A stretch of 64,000 nt of DNA from Mesorhizobium sp. B1-1-8 (lineage in GTDB: Bacteria; Pseudomonadota; Alphaproteobacteria; Rhizobiales; Rhizobiaceae): positions 310,001 to 374,000 of the forward strand of contig NZ_CP083956.1 in assembly GCF_006442795.2 (NCBI RefSeq), given 5' to 3'. The position numbers and the translations under genes were made by a program. The number at the start of each line of letters is the position of its first letter. Positions within the stretch are counted from its first letter, which is position 1. Below are positions 18,187-25,857 of the stretch, in pieces. The notes below the pieces were generated by a model. It searched no databases, was not told where the DNA came from, and saw only the letters and a program-made list of their open reading frames with translations.

Positions 18187-18656
18187 GCTTCATCGAGTTC
18201 GGCGTCGTCGTCGATCAGCACCAGCTCTTCGTTCGAGAGGTTGGCCTCGATGCGGGCAAGCAGCTTGAACAGCGCCTTCTGGTCTTTCTTGTCGAGGCCT
18301 CTCAGCGCCTGCTTCTCGGTCTTCTTGACCGATTTTTCGATAGCGCGGATGGTATCGCGGCCGGTATCGGTCAGGAAGATGTGAGCCTGGCGGGCATCAG
18401 CGTTGGAGGCACGCTTTTCGAGGAAACCCTGCGCCTGCAGCCGGTTGATGGTCTTGGTGATGGTCGGCGGGCGCACGCCCAGCTTGCCGGCGAGATTGCC
18501 CGGGGTCTGGCCGTCCTCGCGGTCGAGCGCCAGCATGATCTGGTCCTGGCCGGCGTAGAAGCCATGCGCCAGAAGCCGCGCCGCAAGCGCCGTGCGCGCC
18601 AGCCGCGCCGCCGAATGCAGCCGGCTCATTGTCGCTGTCTTGTCCGCCTTGGCCAT
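18183..18656 (-). CDS. MarR-family transcriptional regulator
   Basis: The 157-residue protein has a winged helix-turn-helix: DQIMLALDREDGQTPGNLA leads into KLGVRPPTITKTINRLQAQG, then the wing KRASNADARQAHIFLTDTG. The C-terminal half is a charged dimerisation helix (KSVKKTEKQALRGLDKKDQKALF). MarR proteins usually repress efflux or stress genes and respond to small phenolic or oxidising ligands. The ATG at 18656 has GAGGG seven bases upstream. An in-frame extension to 18992 exists, but it would give a cysteine- and tryptophan-rich N-terminus unlike any MarR and lacks coding character. The stop codon lies inside the right arm of the repeat at 17926-18186. Confidence 0.88.
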   Translation of the reverse strand: MAKADKTATMSRLHSAARLARTALAARLLAHGFYAGQDQIMLALDREDGQTPGNLAGKLGVRPPTITKTINRLQAQGFLEKRASNADARQAHIFLTDTGRDTIRAIEKSVKKTEKQALRGLDKKDQKALFKLLARIEANLSNEELVLIDDDAELDEA

Positions 18657-19081
18657 GGTCATCCCTCTTCGATAGAACCGGCGCGGCCAGCATAGAGGCT
18701 GTCCGGCAACTGGCAAATGACGATCTAAAAGGTCCCGGCTTGCAGAACAGCTTTGCCGGCAAGCATTGCGATGTCCGCCGTGGTGATGCCAGATGTTTAT
18801 TTCAGTTAGATGACAAACGACTTTTCGGAGCCAGGATTTACACTGACAAATGGCGCCATGCCAGGGGTGCTCAACCCGCTTCCACCGCCGTCGTCGGCGC
18901 TGCCTGAACAGCACCCTTTTTTCGGCGGCGGAAGCCCATAAACCTGCTGGACCTGGTTTGCCCGACAGATTCGGCCGGATCGGCTGGCCCATCGATTTGC
19001 CTCGTGCAAAGGCGCGGTTCGCATCCTATATGAGGCCGACAAATCCGAAATTTTCGAGGCCAGACTTTTCGAGGTAACGCC
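18657..19081. other. intergenic region between divergent marR and COG0523 genes
   Basis: These 425 bp separate the divergent MarR and COG0523 starts. I see no convincing gene, no strong terminator and no clear Zur-type palindrome. The segment 18780-18845 is relatively AT-rich (around TTTATTTCAGTTAGATGACA) and is the best place for a promoter, but I cannot assign the -35 and -10 boxes. Confidence 0.5.
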
Positions 19082-20119
19082 ATGAGCGATGCACAGACGC
19101 AGATCCCCGTAACCGTTCTCACCGGCTATCTCGGCGCGGGCAAGACGACGCTGCTCAACCGCATCCTGTCGGAGAACCACGGCAGGCGTTATGCCGTCAT
19201 CGTCAACGAGTTCGGCGAGATCGGCATCGACAACGATCTGATCGTCGAGTCCGACGAGGAAATCTACGAGATGAACAATGGCTGCGTGTGCTGCACGGTG
19301 CGCGGCGACCTTATACGCGTCGTCGAAGGCCTGATGCGGCGGCCCGGCCGCTTCGACGCCATCGTCGTCGAGACCACCGGGCTCGCCGATCCGGTGCCGG
19401 TGGCGCAGACCTTCTTCATGGATGACGATGTCCGCTCCAAGACCAAGCTCGACGCGGTGGTGGCGCTGGTCGACGCCAAGCATCTGCCGCTGCGGCTGAA
19501 GGACTCCAAGGAAGCCGAAGACCAGATCGCCTTTGCCGATGTGGTGGTGCTCAACAAGACCGATCTCGTCACGCCCGAGGAACTCGCCAAGGTCGAGGCG
19601 ACGATCCGCGCCATCAACCCGGCGGCCAGGATCCACCGCACGACGCGCGCCGGCGTGGCGCTGGCCGAGGTGCTCGATCGCGGCGCCTTCGACCTTTCGC
19701 GCGCGCTGGAGAACGATCCGCATTTCCTCGACGCGCACGATCATGACCATGATCATCACGACCACGACCATCACGAGCATGACGGGCATCATCACCACGA
19801 CCACCTTTCCGACATCCATGACGTGACGGTGAAGTCAGTGTCGCTGCGCGGCGGCGAGATGGACCCGAAGAAGTTCTTCCCCTGGATCGAGAAGGTGACC
19901 CAGATGGAAGGCCCGAACATCCTGCGGCTGAAGGGCATCATCGCGCTGAAAGGCGACGACGAGCGCTATGTCATCCAGGGCGTCCACATGATTCTCGAAG
20001 GCGACCACCAGCGCGCCTGGAAAGACGGCGAGAAGCATGAGAGCCGGCTGGTGTTCATCGGCCGCGACCTCGACGAAGAGCGGCTCAGGAAGAGTTTCGA
20101 GGCCTGCCAGGCGGCCTGA
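19082..20119 (+). CDS. COG0523 (CobW/YciC-type) GTPase, probable zinc metallochaperone
   Basis: The 345-residue protein has the G3E GTPase Walker A motif GYLGAGKTT at 15-23, the family metal site CVCC at 68-71 in [15 protein letters not shown] at 158-161, and a C-terminal CobW domain from about residue 248. Between the domains is a very histidine- and aspartate-rich stretch at about 218-247, with over a dozen histidines, suited to binding zinc or a similar metal. Subgroups with this linker usually supply zinc to client proteins when zinc is scarce. The cobalamin role of CobW itself is less likely, as no cobalamin genes are near. It is followed 103 bp later by a WD40 protein in the same direction. 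Confidence 0.9.
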   Translation: MSDAQTQIPVTVLTGYLGAGKTTLLNRILSENHGRRYAVIVNEFGEIGIDNDLIVESDEEIYEMNNGCVCCTVRGDLIRVVEGLMRRPGRFDAIVVETTGLADPVPVAQTFFMDDDVRSKTKLDAVVALVDAKHLPLRLKDSKEAEDQIAFADVVVLNKTDLVTPEELAKVEATIRAINPAARIHRTTRAGVALAEVLDRGAFDLSRALENDPHFLDAHDHDHDHHDHDHHEHDGHHHHDHLSDIHDVTVKSVSLRGGEMDPKKFFPWIEKVTQMEGPNILRLKGIIALKGDDERYVIQGVHMILEGDHQRAWKDGEKHESRLVFIGRDLDEERLRKSFEACQAA

Positions 20120-20222
20120 TTTCGGCGCGGCTCTTCCTTCTCCCGTAATCCAAGGCGGGGTTGAGACCCGAAGCTCAAACCCTTAAGGGGGAGGGCAGAA
20201 ATCTCGAATGGAATAGCCTTGC

Positions 20223-21197
20223 ATGCCCACCGTCGCCCCGCTTGATCTTGAAGGCCATTGCGTCGCCGCCGTCTTTCTCGGTGACGCGCCACATTTCGCT
20301 CTGGCCGACGGCGCGATCCATCGGCTCGACAATGGGCACAAGACCGTGCAGGCCAACGACGGGCTGCTCGCGGCCTTCCACGACGCGGCCAACGACCGGC
20401 TGATCACCGGCGGCGAGGACGGCAAGGTGTTTGCCGTCAAGGTGGGTGGCGAGGTGGCGGAACTCGCCAGCGCCGGCAAAAAGTGGATCACCAGCGTTGC
20501 CGCCGGTCCGCAAGGCGCGATCGCCTATGCCTCGGGCAAGACCGCTTTCGTGCGTTTCGCCGACGGCAAGGTGAAGGAATTCCAGCATCCGCGCTCGGTC
20601 GAGGGGCTGGCCTTTTCGCCAAAAGGTATGCGCTTCGGCGTCGCCCGCTACAACGGCGCGACGCTGCATTTTCCGGCGGCCGAGGGCAAGCCGGTCGAGC
20701 TGGAATGGGCCGGCGCCCATACCGGCATCAGCTTTTCGCCTGACGGCGCCTTCCTCGTCACCACCATGCAGGAAAACGCGCTGCATGGCTGGAAGCTGGC
20801 CGACGGCAAGCACATGCGCATGTCGGGCTATCCCGGCAAGGTCAAAAGTCTGTCGTGGAGCGTCAAAGGCAAGTGGCTGGCCAGCTCCGGCGCGCCGGCG
20901 GCGATCGTCTGGCCGTTTTCCGGCAAGGACGGGCCAATGGGCAAGGCGCCGCTGGAGCTCGGCACGCGCGGCAACACCATGGTGACATGCGTCGCCTGCC
21001 ATCCGAGCCAGGACGTCACGGCCATCGGCTATGAGGACGGCATGGTGATCGCGGCGCGCTTCGCCGACGCCAAGGAAGTGCTGCTGCGCCGCCCCGGCAA
21101 GGGCGCCATAACCGCGATGATGTGGGACAAGGAAGAACGGCGCATCGTTTTCGGCAGTGCCGCCGGCGACTGCGGCGTGATCGACATCACTGGCTAG
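20223..21197 (+). CDS. WD40-repeat protein next to COG0523 gene
   Basis: The 324-residue protein lacks a signal peptide or membrane segment and consists of repeated beta-propeller blades. Recurrent units are DAANDRLITGGEDGKVFAVK, GLAFSPKGMRFGVARYNG, GISFSPDGAFLVTTMQENA, SLSWSVKGKWLASSGAPA and CVACHPSQDVTAIGYEDG, giving about six or seven blades. It should be a cytoplasmic scaffold with no enzymatic motif. From memory the same pairing with a zinc-type COG0523 GTPase is common in rhizobia, so it may help metal delivery, but its function is unproved. The gap upstream holds a weak GGGTTGAG/CTCAAACCC hairpin without a U-run. Confidence 0.8.
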   Translation: MPTVAPLDLEGHCVAAVFLGDAPHFALADGAIHRLDNGHKTVQANDGLLAAFHDAANDRLITGGEDGKVFAVKVGGEVAELASAGKKWITSVAAGPQGAIAYASGKTAFVRFADGKVKEFQHPRSVEGLAFSPKGMRFGVARYNGATLHFPAAEGKPVELEWAGAHTGISFSPDGAFLVTTMQENALHGWKLADGKHMRMSGYPGKVKSLSWSVKGKWLASSGAPAAIVWPFSGKDGPMGKAPLELGTRGNTMVTCVACHPSQDVTAIGYEDGMVIAARFADAKEVLLRRPGKGAITAMMWDKEERRIVFGSAAGDCGVIDITG

Positions 21198-21198
21198 G

Positions 21199-21373
21199 AG
21201 AGTAAGGGAGTAGGGGAATAAGGGAGTATGAAAGGGTAGATTGCGCGATTGAGCCTACTCCCCTACTCCCCTACTCCCCTACTCCCCTACTCCCCTACTC
21301 CCCTACTCCCCTACTCCCCTACTCCCCTACTCCCCTACTCCCCTACTCCCCTACTCCCCTACTCCCCTACTCC
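21199..21373. repeat. 8-bp tandem repeat array (CTACTCCC)14.9 with degenerate inverted units
   Basis: From 21255 to 21373 the 8-bp unit CTACTCCC is repeated perfectly 14.9 times. Upstream, from 21199 to about 21230, lies a purine-rich stretch of roughly four degenerate units of the complementary sequence (GGGAGTAG, GGGAATAA, GGGAGTAT). The two parts are therefore inverted relative to each other and can pair as a long hairpin, and the strand asymmetry also suits triplex formation. The array ends 36 bp before the ATG chosen for the glutamine-synthetase gene. The unit is not a multiple of three and no gene reads through it. Confidence 0.9.
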
Positions 21374-21409
21374 GGTTGCGGCCCGGCTTGCGGCATGAGA
21401 CAAGCGACC

Positions 21410-22816
21410 ATGGACAATCCAAACGCGGCCGTGACCTCCCCTACGGGCTCGACGCCAAGCGAGGCGAGAGCGTTTCTCGGCGCCCATCCACATATCGAGG
21501 CTTTCGACATCGTCTTGACCGACGCCAACGGCATCGGCCGCGGCAAGATCGTGCGCCGGCATGAGCTGATGAGCATTTTCGAGGGCGGCAGGCACATGCC
21601 GATCTCGATCCTCGGCCTCGATATCACCGGCGAGGACGTGCACGAGACCGGGCTGATCTGGGACACCGGCGACGGCGACCTGCGCGCATGGCCGATCCCC
21701 GGCACGCTGGTGCCGCTCTACGGCACCAAGCCGGCGCGCGGCCAGGTGCTGATGTCGATGTATCACCTGGACGGCCAGCCTATGTCGTCGGATCCGCGCC
21801 TGGTGCTGGCGAGACAGGTCGAGCTGCTGGCAGCGAGAGGGCTGCATCCGGCCGGCGCCTTCGAGCTCGAATTTTTTCTGCTCGCCAATGAGCGCGACGC
21901 CGACGGCAAGGTGCAGGCAGCCCACGCGGTGCTGGACGGACGCCGCTCGGTCAAGACCGAGGTTTATTCGGTCGACCACCTGCACGGCATGGAGCCGCTG
22001 TTTTCCGACATCTACGCGGCGGCGAAAGCGCAAGGCATTCCGGCCGAGACGATCATCTCCGAATATGCTCCCGGCCAATACGAATTGACGCTCAACTACC
22101 GCAAGGACGTGATGCGGGCGGCCGACGACCTGGTCATGCTGAAGCGGCTGGTGCGGGCGCAGGCGCGCCGGCACGGCATCACCGCCTGCTTCATGGCCAA
22201 GCCGATCGAGACCTATGCCGGCTCCGGCATGCATTTCCACGTCTCGCTGCGGGACGATGCCGGCCGAAACGTCTTCACCGAAGCCGACGGCGAGACATGG
22301 TCGCTGCCGCTGCTGCGCGGTCTCGGCGGGCTCATCCATACGATGGCGGAATCGATGCTGGTGTTTGCGCCGCACGCCAATTCCTGGCGGCGCTTCGTCT
22401 CGCAATCCTATGCGCCGGTGGCGCCAAGCTGGGGCGTCAACAACCGTTCGGTGGCGCTGCGCGTGCCGGCCGGCGACGCCAGGAACCGCCGCATCGAGCA
22501 CCGGCCATCCGGCGTCGACGCCAACCCCTATCTGGTGGCGGCGACGGTGCTGGCCGGCATCGTCAAGGGACTGGACGAGGAATTGGATCCCGGCCCGGAG
22601 ACGGCCGGCAACGGCTACGAGCGGGCCGTGGAAACGTCGCCCATGCCGGCTGACTGGCGAGCCGCGATCGAAGCGGCCAGGGCCTCCAGTTTCCTCAAAT
22701 CGGCGCTCGGCGCGGATTTGCACCGGACTTTCGTGGCTATCAAGCAGGCGGAATATCTACGCGTCGCGCGCACCGTCAGCGAGTTGGACTACCACCTCTA
22801 TCTGCACGAGGTATGA
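21410..22816 (+). CDS. glutamine synthetase family protein, gamma-glutamylpolyamine synthetase-like
   Basis: The protein is about 468 residues and follows the glutamine synthetase fold as in PuuA-type ligases. An N-terminal domain contains DIVLTDANGIGRGKIVRR, and the catalytic domain shows FELEFFLL, the ATP and metal segment SGMHFHVSLRD, and ANSWRRF with RVPAGDARNRRIEHRPSG near the end. Such enzymes join glutamate to a polyamine or another amine. There is no adenylylation-loop landmark like that of GlnA, and the protein resembles the GlnT/PuuA group, so primary ammonia assimilation is unlikely. ATG at 21410 is favoured; ATG at 21395 is five codons upstream. Neither has a strong ribosome site. 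The 8-bp tandem array lies directly upstream. Confidence 0.88.
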   Translation: MDNPNAAVTSPTGSTPSEARAFLGAHPHIEAFDIVLTDANGIGRGKIVRRHELMSIFEGGRHMPISILGLDITGEDVHETGLIWDTGDGDLRAWPIPGTLVPLYGTKPARGQVLMSMYHLDGQPMSSDPRLVLARQVELLAARGLHPAGAFELEFFLLANERDADGKVQAAHAVLDGRRSVKTEVYSVDHLHGMEPLFSDIYAAAKAQGIPAETIISEYAPGQYELTLNYRKDVMRAADDLVMLKRLVRAQARRHGITACFMAKPIETYAGSGMHFHVSLRDDAGRNVFTEADGETWSLPLLRGLGGLIHTMAESMLVFAPHANSWRRFVSQSYAPVAPSWGVNNRSVALRVPAGDARNRRIEHRPSGVDANPYLVAATVLAGIVKGLDEELDPGPETAGNGYERAVETSPMPADWRAAIEAARASSFLKSALGADLHRTFVAIKQAEYLRVARTVSELDYHLYLHEV

Positions 22817-22948
22817 GCCTCGCGGCCCGCGCGGAGCAATCCCTCGCCCCTCGCGGTGAAGGCGATGCCGAAGAAATATTGGCGGAACCTTCCGGAGGCC
22901 TCGCTCATTGCAGTTTTGATTGCAGGAGCGGACGGAGCCAAATCAGCC

Positions 22949-23638
22949 ATGATCGCCCGGATGCCAACCACGCCAGCACCCCATCACGCCAAGGCCAAGG
23001 CAAAGCACTGGCCGACGCCGCAGCCCTCGGACTTGATCGGGCCGGAGAGCGCTGACATTCCGGCGTTGCGTGAAGAAGCGAAAGGCTGCCGCCGCTGCCC
23101 GCTCTGGCGCGATGCGACGCAAACCGTGTTTGGCGAAGGACCTGAGAGCGCGGATGTGATCTTCGTCGGCGAGCAGCCCGGCGACCAGGAGGATTTGGCT
23201 GGCAAGCCGTTTGTAGGCCCGGCCGGCAGGGTGTTCGACAGCATTCTTGATGATGCCGAAATCAACCGGCGAAAGGTTTATGTGACCAACGCGGTGAAGC
23301 ACTTCAAATTCGAGCCGCGCGGCAAGCGCCGCATTCACTCCAAGCCCAATGCCGGCGAAATCCAGGCCTGCCGCTGGTGGCTGGACAAGGAGCTCGATCT
23401 GGTCAAGCCGAACCTCGTGGTGGCGCTCGGCGCGACCGCGGCGCAGTCGCTGCTCGGCAAGGCAGTGCCGATTACCAGAATGCGCGGCGACGTCATCGAG
23501 CGCGAGGACGGCGTGCGCATTTTCGTCACCATCCACCCCTCTTTCATCCTACGCATTCGCGAGCATGAGGACAAGGAAGCCGAGCGCGAGCGGTTCCTCC
23601 AGGATATGAGGAAGGTGAAGCAGCTGATGGCTGCTTGA
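22949..23638 (+). CDS. udgX: UdgX family uracil-DNA binding protein
   Basis: The 229-residue protein belongs to the uracil-DNA glycosylase superfamily. It shows C47 and C50 (GCRRC) and C141 as candidate iron-sulfur ligands, the motif GEQPGDQED at 74-82, and KRRIH at 126-130 within RGKRRIHSKP. That KRRIH loop is the signature of UdgX, where the histidine (H130 here) becomes covalently joined to the uracil site in DNA. The C-terminal motif is IHPSFILR. The protein should bind uracil in single-stranded DNA very tightly rather than turn over. Several in-frame starts exist; ATG at 22949 has GGAG about 11 bases upstream, and GTG at 22856 is less likely. It stands alone, beside a polyamine-type ligase. 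Confidence 0.88.
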   Translation: MIARMPTTPAPHHAKAKAKHWPTPQPSDLIGPESADIPALREEAKGCRRCPLWRDATQTVFGEGPESADVIFVGEQPGDQEDLAGKPFVGPAGRVFDSILDDAEINRRKVYVTNAVKHFKFEPRGKRRIHSKPNAGEIQACRWWLDKELDLVKPNLVVALGATAAQSLLGKAVPITRMRGDVIEREDGVRIFVTIHPSFILRIREHEDKEAERERFLQDMRKVKQLMAA

Positions 23639-23681
23639 CGGTTATGCAACTTTGAAGATTAGCCGAAACGCCTGTCGCTTC

Positions 23682-23861
23682 GTCATCCACGGGCGGAGCA
23701 AGGAGCGAAGCGACGCGCGCAGACCCGAGGATCCATGCCGTTACTTCGACGCGTTGCAACGGTGCAGAATTCTGCTCCGTTAGCATTCCATGCGAGAGGT
23801 CACGGCATGGATCCCAGGGTCTGCGCGCGTCGCTTCGCTCCTTGCTCCGCTCTGGGATGAC
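23682..23861. repeat. long inverted-repeat intergenic element (family A, copy 2)
   Basis: This is the second copy of the element seen at 16391-16568: GTCATCC at the left end and GGATGAC at the right, the arm GGCGGAGCAAGGAGCGAAGC, and the central GCAGAATTCTGC. The arms pair almost without interruption. It fills the gap between udgX and the convergent glycerate kinase gene and could stop transcription from both sides. The 40 bp to its left resemble the flank of the copy at 29504-29680. Confidence 0.8.
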
Positions 23862-23880
23862 GACCTTGGGGGTATTGCCG

Positions 23881-25140
23881 CTATCGGACGAGAATAGCAC
23901 GCAAGTCGTTCACGTTGGTCCCGGTCGGTCCCGGCACGAACAGATCGCCGATAGAATTAAAGGCCGTCCAGGCATTGTTGCCGGCAAGCATCGCCTTGGC
24001 GTCGACACCGGCAGCCCGCATGCGCCCAACTGTCGAGCCGTCGGCAAACGCCCCGGCATTGTTCTCCGAGCCGTCGATGCCGTCCGTATCGGCCGCGAGC
24101 GCATGAATGCCATCCAGCCCATCGATGCCGATGGCGAAGGCGAGCAGGAATTCACTGTTGCGACCGCCCTTGCCCTTGGCCCGCAGTGTTACGGTGGTCT
24201 CGCCGCCGGACAGGATCAGCACCGGCCTGGCGAACGGACGATTGCGTGTCGCCACTTCGCGGGCAATCGCGGCGTGGACGCCGCCGACCTCGCGCGCCTC
24301 GCCTTCGATGGAATCCGACAGGATAACCGCCTCGACGCCTTGCCGCTTCGCCTCGGCGGCCGCGGCTTCCAGCGACACGCCGGCCGAGGCGACGAGATGC
24401 ACTTCATTGCCGGCAAAGCGTGGATCATGAGGACGCGGGGCATCGGCGGCCGGCGAGTTGATATGCGCCATGACCGAAGCCGGCAGCTTCATGTTATAGG
24501 CGGCAATCGAGGCCAGCGCGTCGTCGCGGCTGCCGCTGTCGGGAACGGTCGGCCCCGAAGCCACAAGCGCCGGATTGTCGCCTGGAATGTCGGAGACGAC
24601 CAGCGAGACCACTTTGGCCGGATGAGCGGCGGCGGCGAGGCGGCCGCCCTTGATGGTCGAGACATGCTTGCGGATGGTGTTCATCGCCGCGATCGGCGCG
24701 CCGGAGGCAAGCAGCGCCTCGTTGACGGCGATCTCGTCGGCTAAAGTGAGGCCTGCGGCCGGCGACGGCAGCAGCGCCGAACCGCCGCCGGAAATCAGCG
24801 CCACGACGAGATCGGCCGCCGTCAATCCGCGCACCTTCTCCAACAACCGCCGCGAGGCTTCCAAGCCGGCGGCGTCCGGCACCGGATGCGCCGCCTCGAT
24901 AATCTCGATGCGCTCGCATTTGGCGCCATAGCCGTAGCGGGTGACGACCAGGCCTTCGACCGGACCGTCCCAAGCCTTCTCGAAGGCCGCCGCCATCTGC
25001 GCCGAGCCTTTTCCCGCGCCGATGACAATGGTGCGGCCTTTCGGCTTTGCCGGCAAATGATCGCGTATCGTCTTTTCAGGATCGGCGGCGGCGACGGCCG
25101 CGTTGAAGATCGCGGTGAGGAAGGCCTTCGGATCGGTCAT
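23881..25140 (-). CDS. glycerate 2-kinase family protein (type II, MOFRL domain)
   Basis: The 419-residue protein fits the glycerate kinase type II family: an N-terminal domain with the glycine-rich GAGKGSAQM near residue 39 and ISGGGSALLPSP near 105, and a C-terminal MOFRL domain ending in SENNAGAFADGSTVGRM and FVPGPTGTNVNDLRAILVR. It should phosphorylate D-glycerate to 2-phosphoglycerate, the exit of glyoxylate and tartronate metabolism into central carbon. The ATG overlaps the TGA of the upstream heme-degrading-family gene by four bases (ATGA), so both form an operon. An in-frame start 18 codons upstream is rejected because it lies deep in that gene. Products of the neighbouring purine pathway could feed it. 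Confidence 0.9.
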   Translation of the reverse strand: MTDPKAFLTAIFNAAVAAADPEKTIRDHLPAKPKGRTIVIGAGKGSAQMAAAFEKAWDGPVEGLVVTRYGYGAKCERIEIIEAAHPVPDAAGLEASRRLLEKVRGLTAADLVVALISGGGSALLPSPAAGLTLADEIAVNEALLASGAPIAAMNTIRKHVSTIKGGRLAAAAHPAKVVSLVVSDIPGDNPALVASGPTVPDSGSRDDALASIAAYNMKLPASVMAHINSPAADAPRPHDPRFAGNEVHLVASAGVSLEAAAAEAKRQGVEAVILSDSIEGEAREVGGVHAAIAREVATRNRPFARPVLILSGGETTVTLRAKGKGGRNSEFLLAFAIGIDGLDGIHALAADTDGIDGSENNAGAFADGSTVGRMRAAGVDAKAMLAGNNAWTAFNSIGDLFVPGPTGTNVNDLRAILVR

Positions 25141-25640
25141 TTGTCTTCCGGCGGCAAGCTGAGCCCGCTTGCATCGATGCCGAGGTGGCCACAAAGCGCC
25201 TCGACGACGACGCCATGATCCTCCCGCTCCGGCAGGCCGGAGACGGCGATCACGCCAATGACGCCGGCGCCCCTGACGGTGACAGGAAAGCCGCCGCCGG
25301 CCAGCACGTAGTCGGCTATGTCCAGCGCCTCGCCGACCTTGAAGGTGCGGTCCGGCCGCTGCTGTTCCAGCACCATGCGGTAGGTGCTTCTAAGATAACG
25401 TTTCACGACGTTGATCTTGCGCCGCGCCCAGTCTGGATTGGAGGCGTTGGAGCCGGGCATCGCGGCATAAAACAGCGGCCGGTCGAAGGTCCTGATGTCG
25501 ACGATGATCGGGAGGTTTTCCTTCAGAGCCCGCTCCCGGATCGCCGAGCCTATCTGAAAGGCGACGGCCTCGTCGAAGGCGGGAAAGACCAGCGTGGATT
25601 CCTGTTTCTGGATCAGAGCGATATCTTCGGCGGCGGCCAT
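25137..25640 (-). CDS. UPF0303 / heme-degrading domain protein
   Basis: The 167-residue protein fits the UPF0303 group of the GlcG/HbpS-like superfamily: an N-terminal helix with AFDEAVAFQIGSAIRERA, a DIRTFDRPLFYAAMPGS core and a glycine-rich GGGFPVTVRGAGVIGVIAVSG strand near residue 125. Members are annotated as heme-binding or heme-degrading, but a metabolic role alongside glycolate or glycerate enzymes is also common. The start MAAAED at 25640 has GGAGA eight bases upstream; a longer start at 25700 is not supported. It overlaps the glycerate kinase start by four bases, which suggests they act together. Confidence 0.82.
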   Translation of the reverse strand: MAAAEDIALIQKQESTLVFPAFDEAVAFQIGSAIRERALKENLPIIVDIRTFDRPLFYAAMPGSNASNPDWARRKINVVKRYLRSTYRMVLEQQRPDRTFKVGEALDIADYVLAGGGFPVTVRGAGVIGVIAVSGLPEREDHGVVVEALCGHLGIDASGLSLPPEDK

Positions 25641-25713
25641 ATCTCGTTCTCCGAAAGTCGACACCGTCGTTTGTACGACAACCTCTGTCCGGTCAAGCAC
25701 TCGTCGCAGAAGG

Positions 25714-25856
25714 CCCCCTCATCCGGCCGCTTCGCGGCCACCTTCTCCCCGGCGGGGAGAAGAGGCGTGCGCCGGCGATCTCCTCTCCCCCTCGGGGAGA
25801 GGTCGGATTGCCCTGAATTGCCTTTCGCAATTCAGCTGGCAATCCGGGTGAGGGGG
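25714..25856. repeat. palindromic repeat element (family B, copy 2)
   Basis: The 143-bp element is bounded by CCCCCTCA and TGAGGGGG and contains hairpins built on GGCCGCTTCGCGGCC, CTTCTCCCC with GGGGAGAAG, CTCTCCCC with GGGGAGAG, and CTGAATTGC with GCAATTCAG. It lies between the upstream end of the UPF0303 gene and the stop codon of guanine deaminase, which it reaches within two bases. It is likely to shape the 3' end of the guanine deaminase transcript. Confidence 0.75.
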
Positions 25857-25857
25857 T

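Noticed and set aside
18657-18992. N-terminal extension of the MarR protein
   Set aside because: The extra 112 residues are rich in Trp, Cys, His and Arg with no family match, and a well-placed ribosome site supports ATG at 18656.
20150-20195. GGGTTGAG/CTCAAACCC hairpin between the COG0523 and WD40 genes
   Set aside because: The stem has a bulge and is not followed by a U-run, so it is not called a terminator.
21255-21373. Possible CRISPR array or minisatellite coding repeat
   Set aside because: The unit is 8 bp without spacers, so it is not CRISPR, and no gene reads through it.
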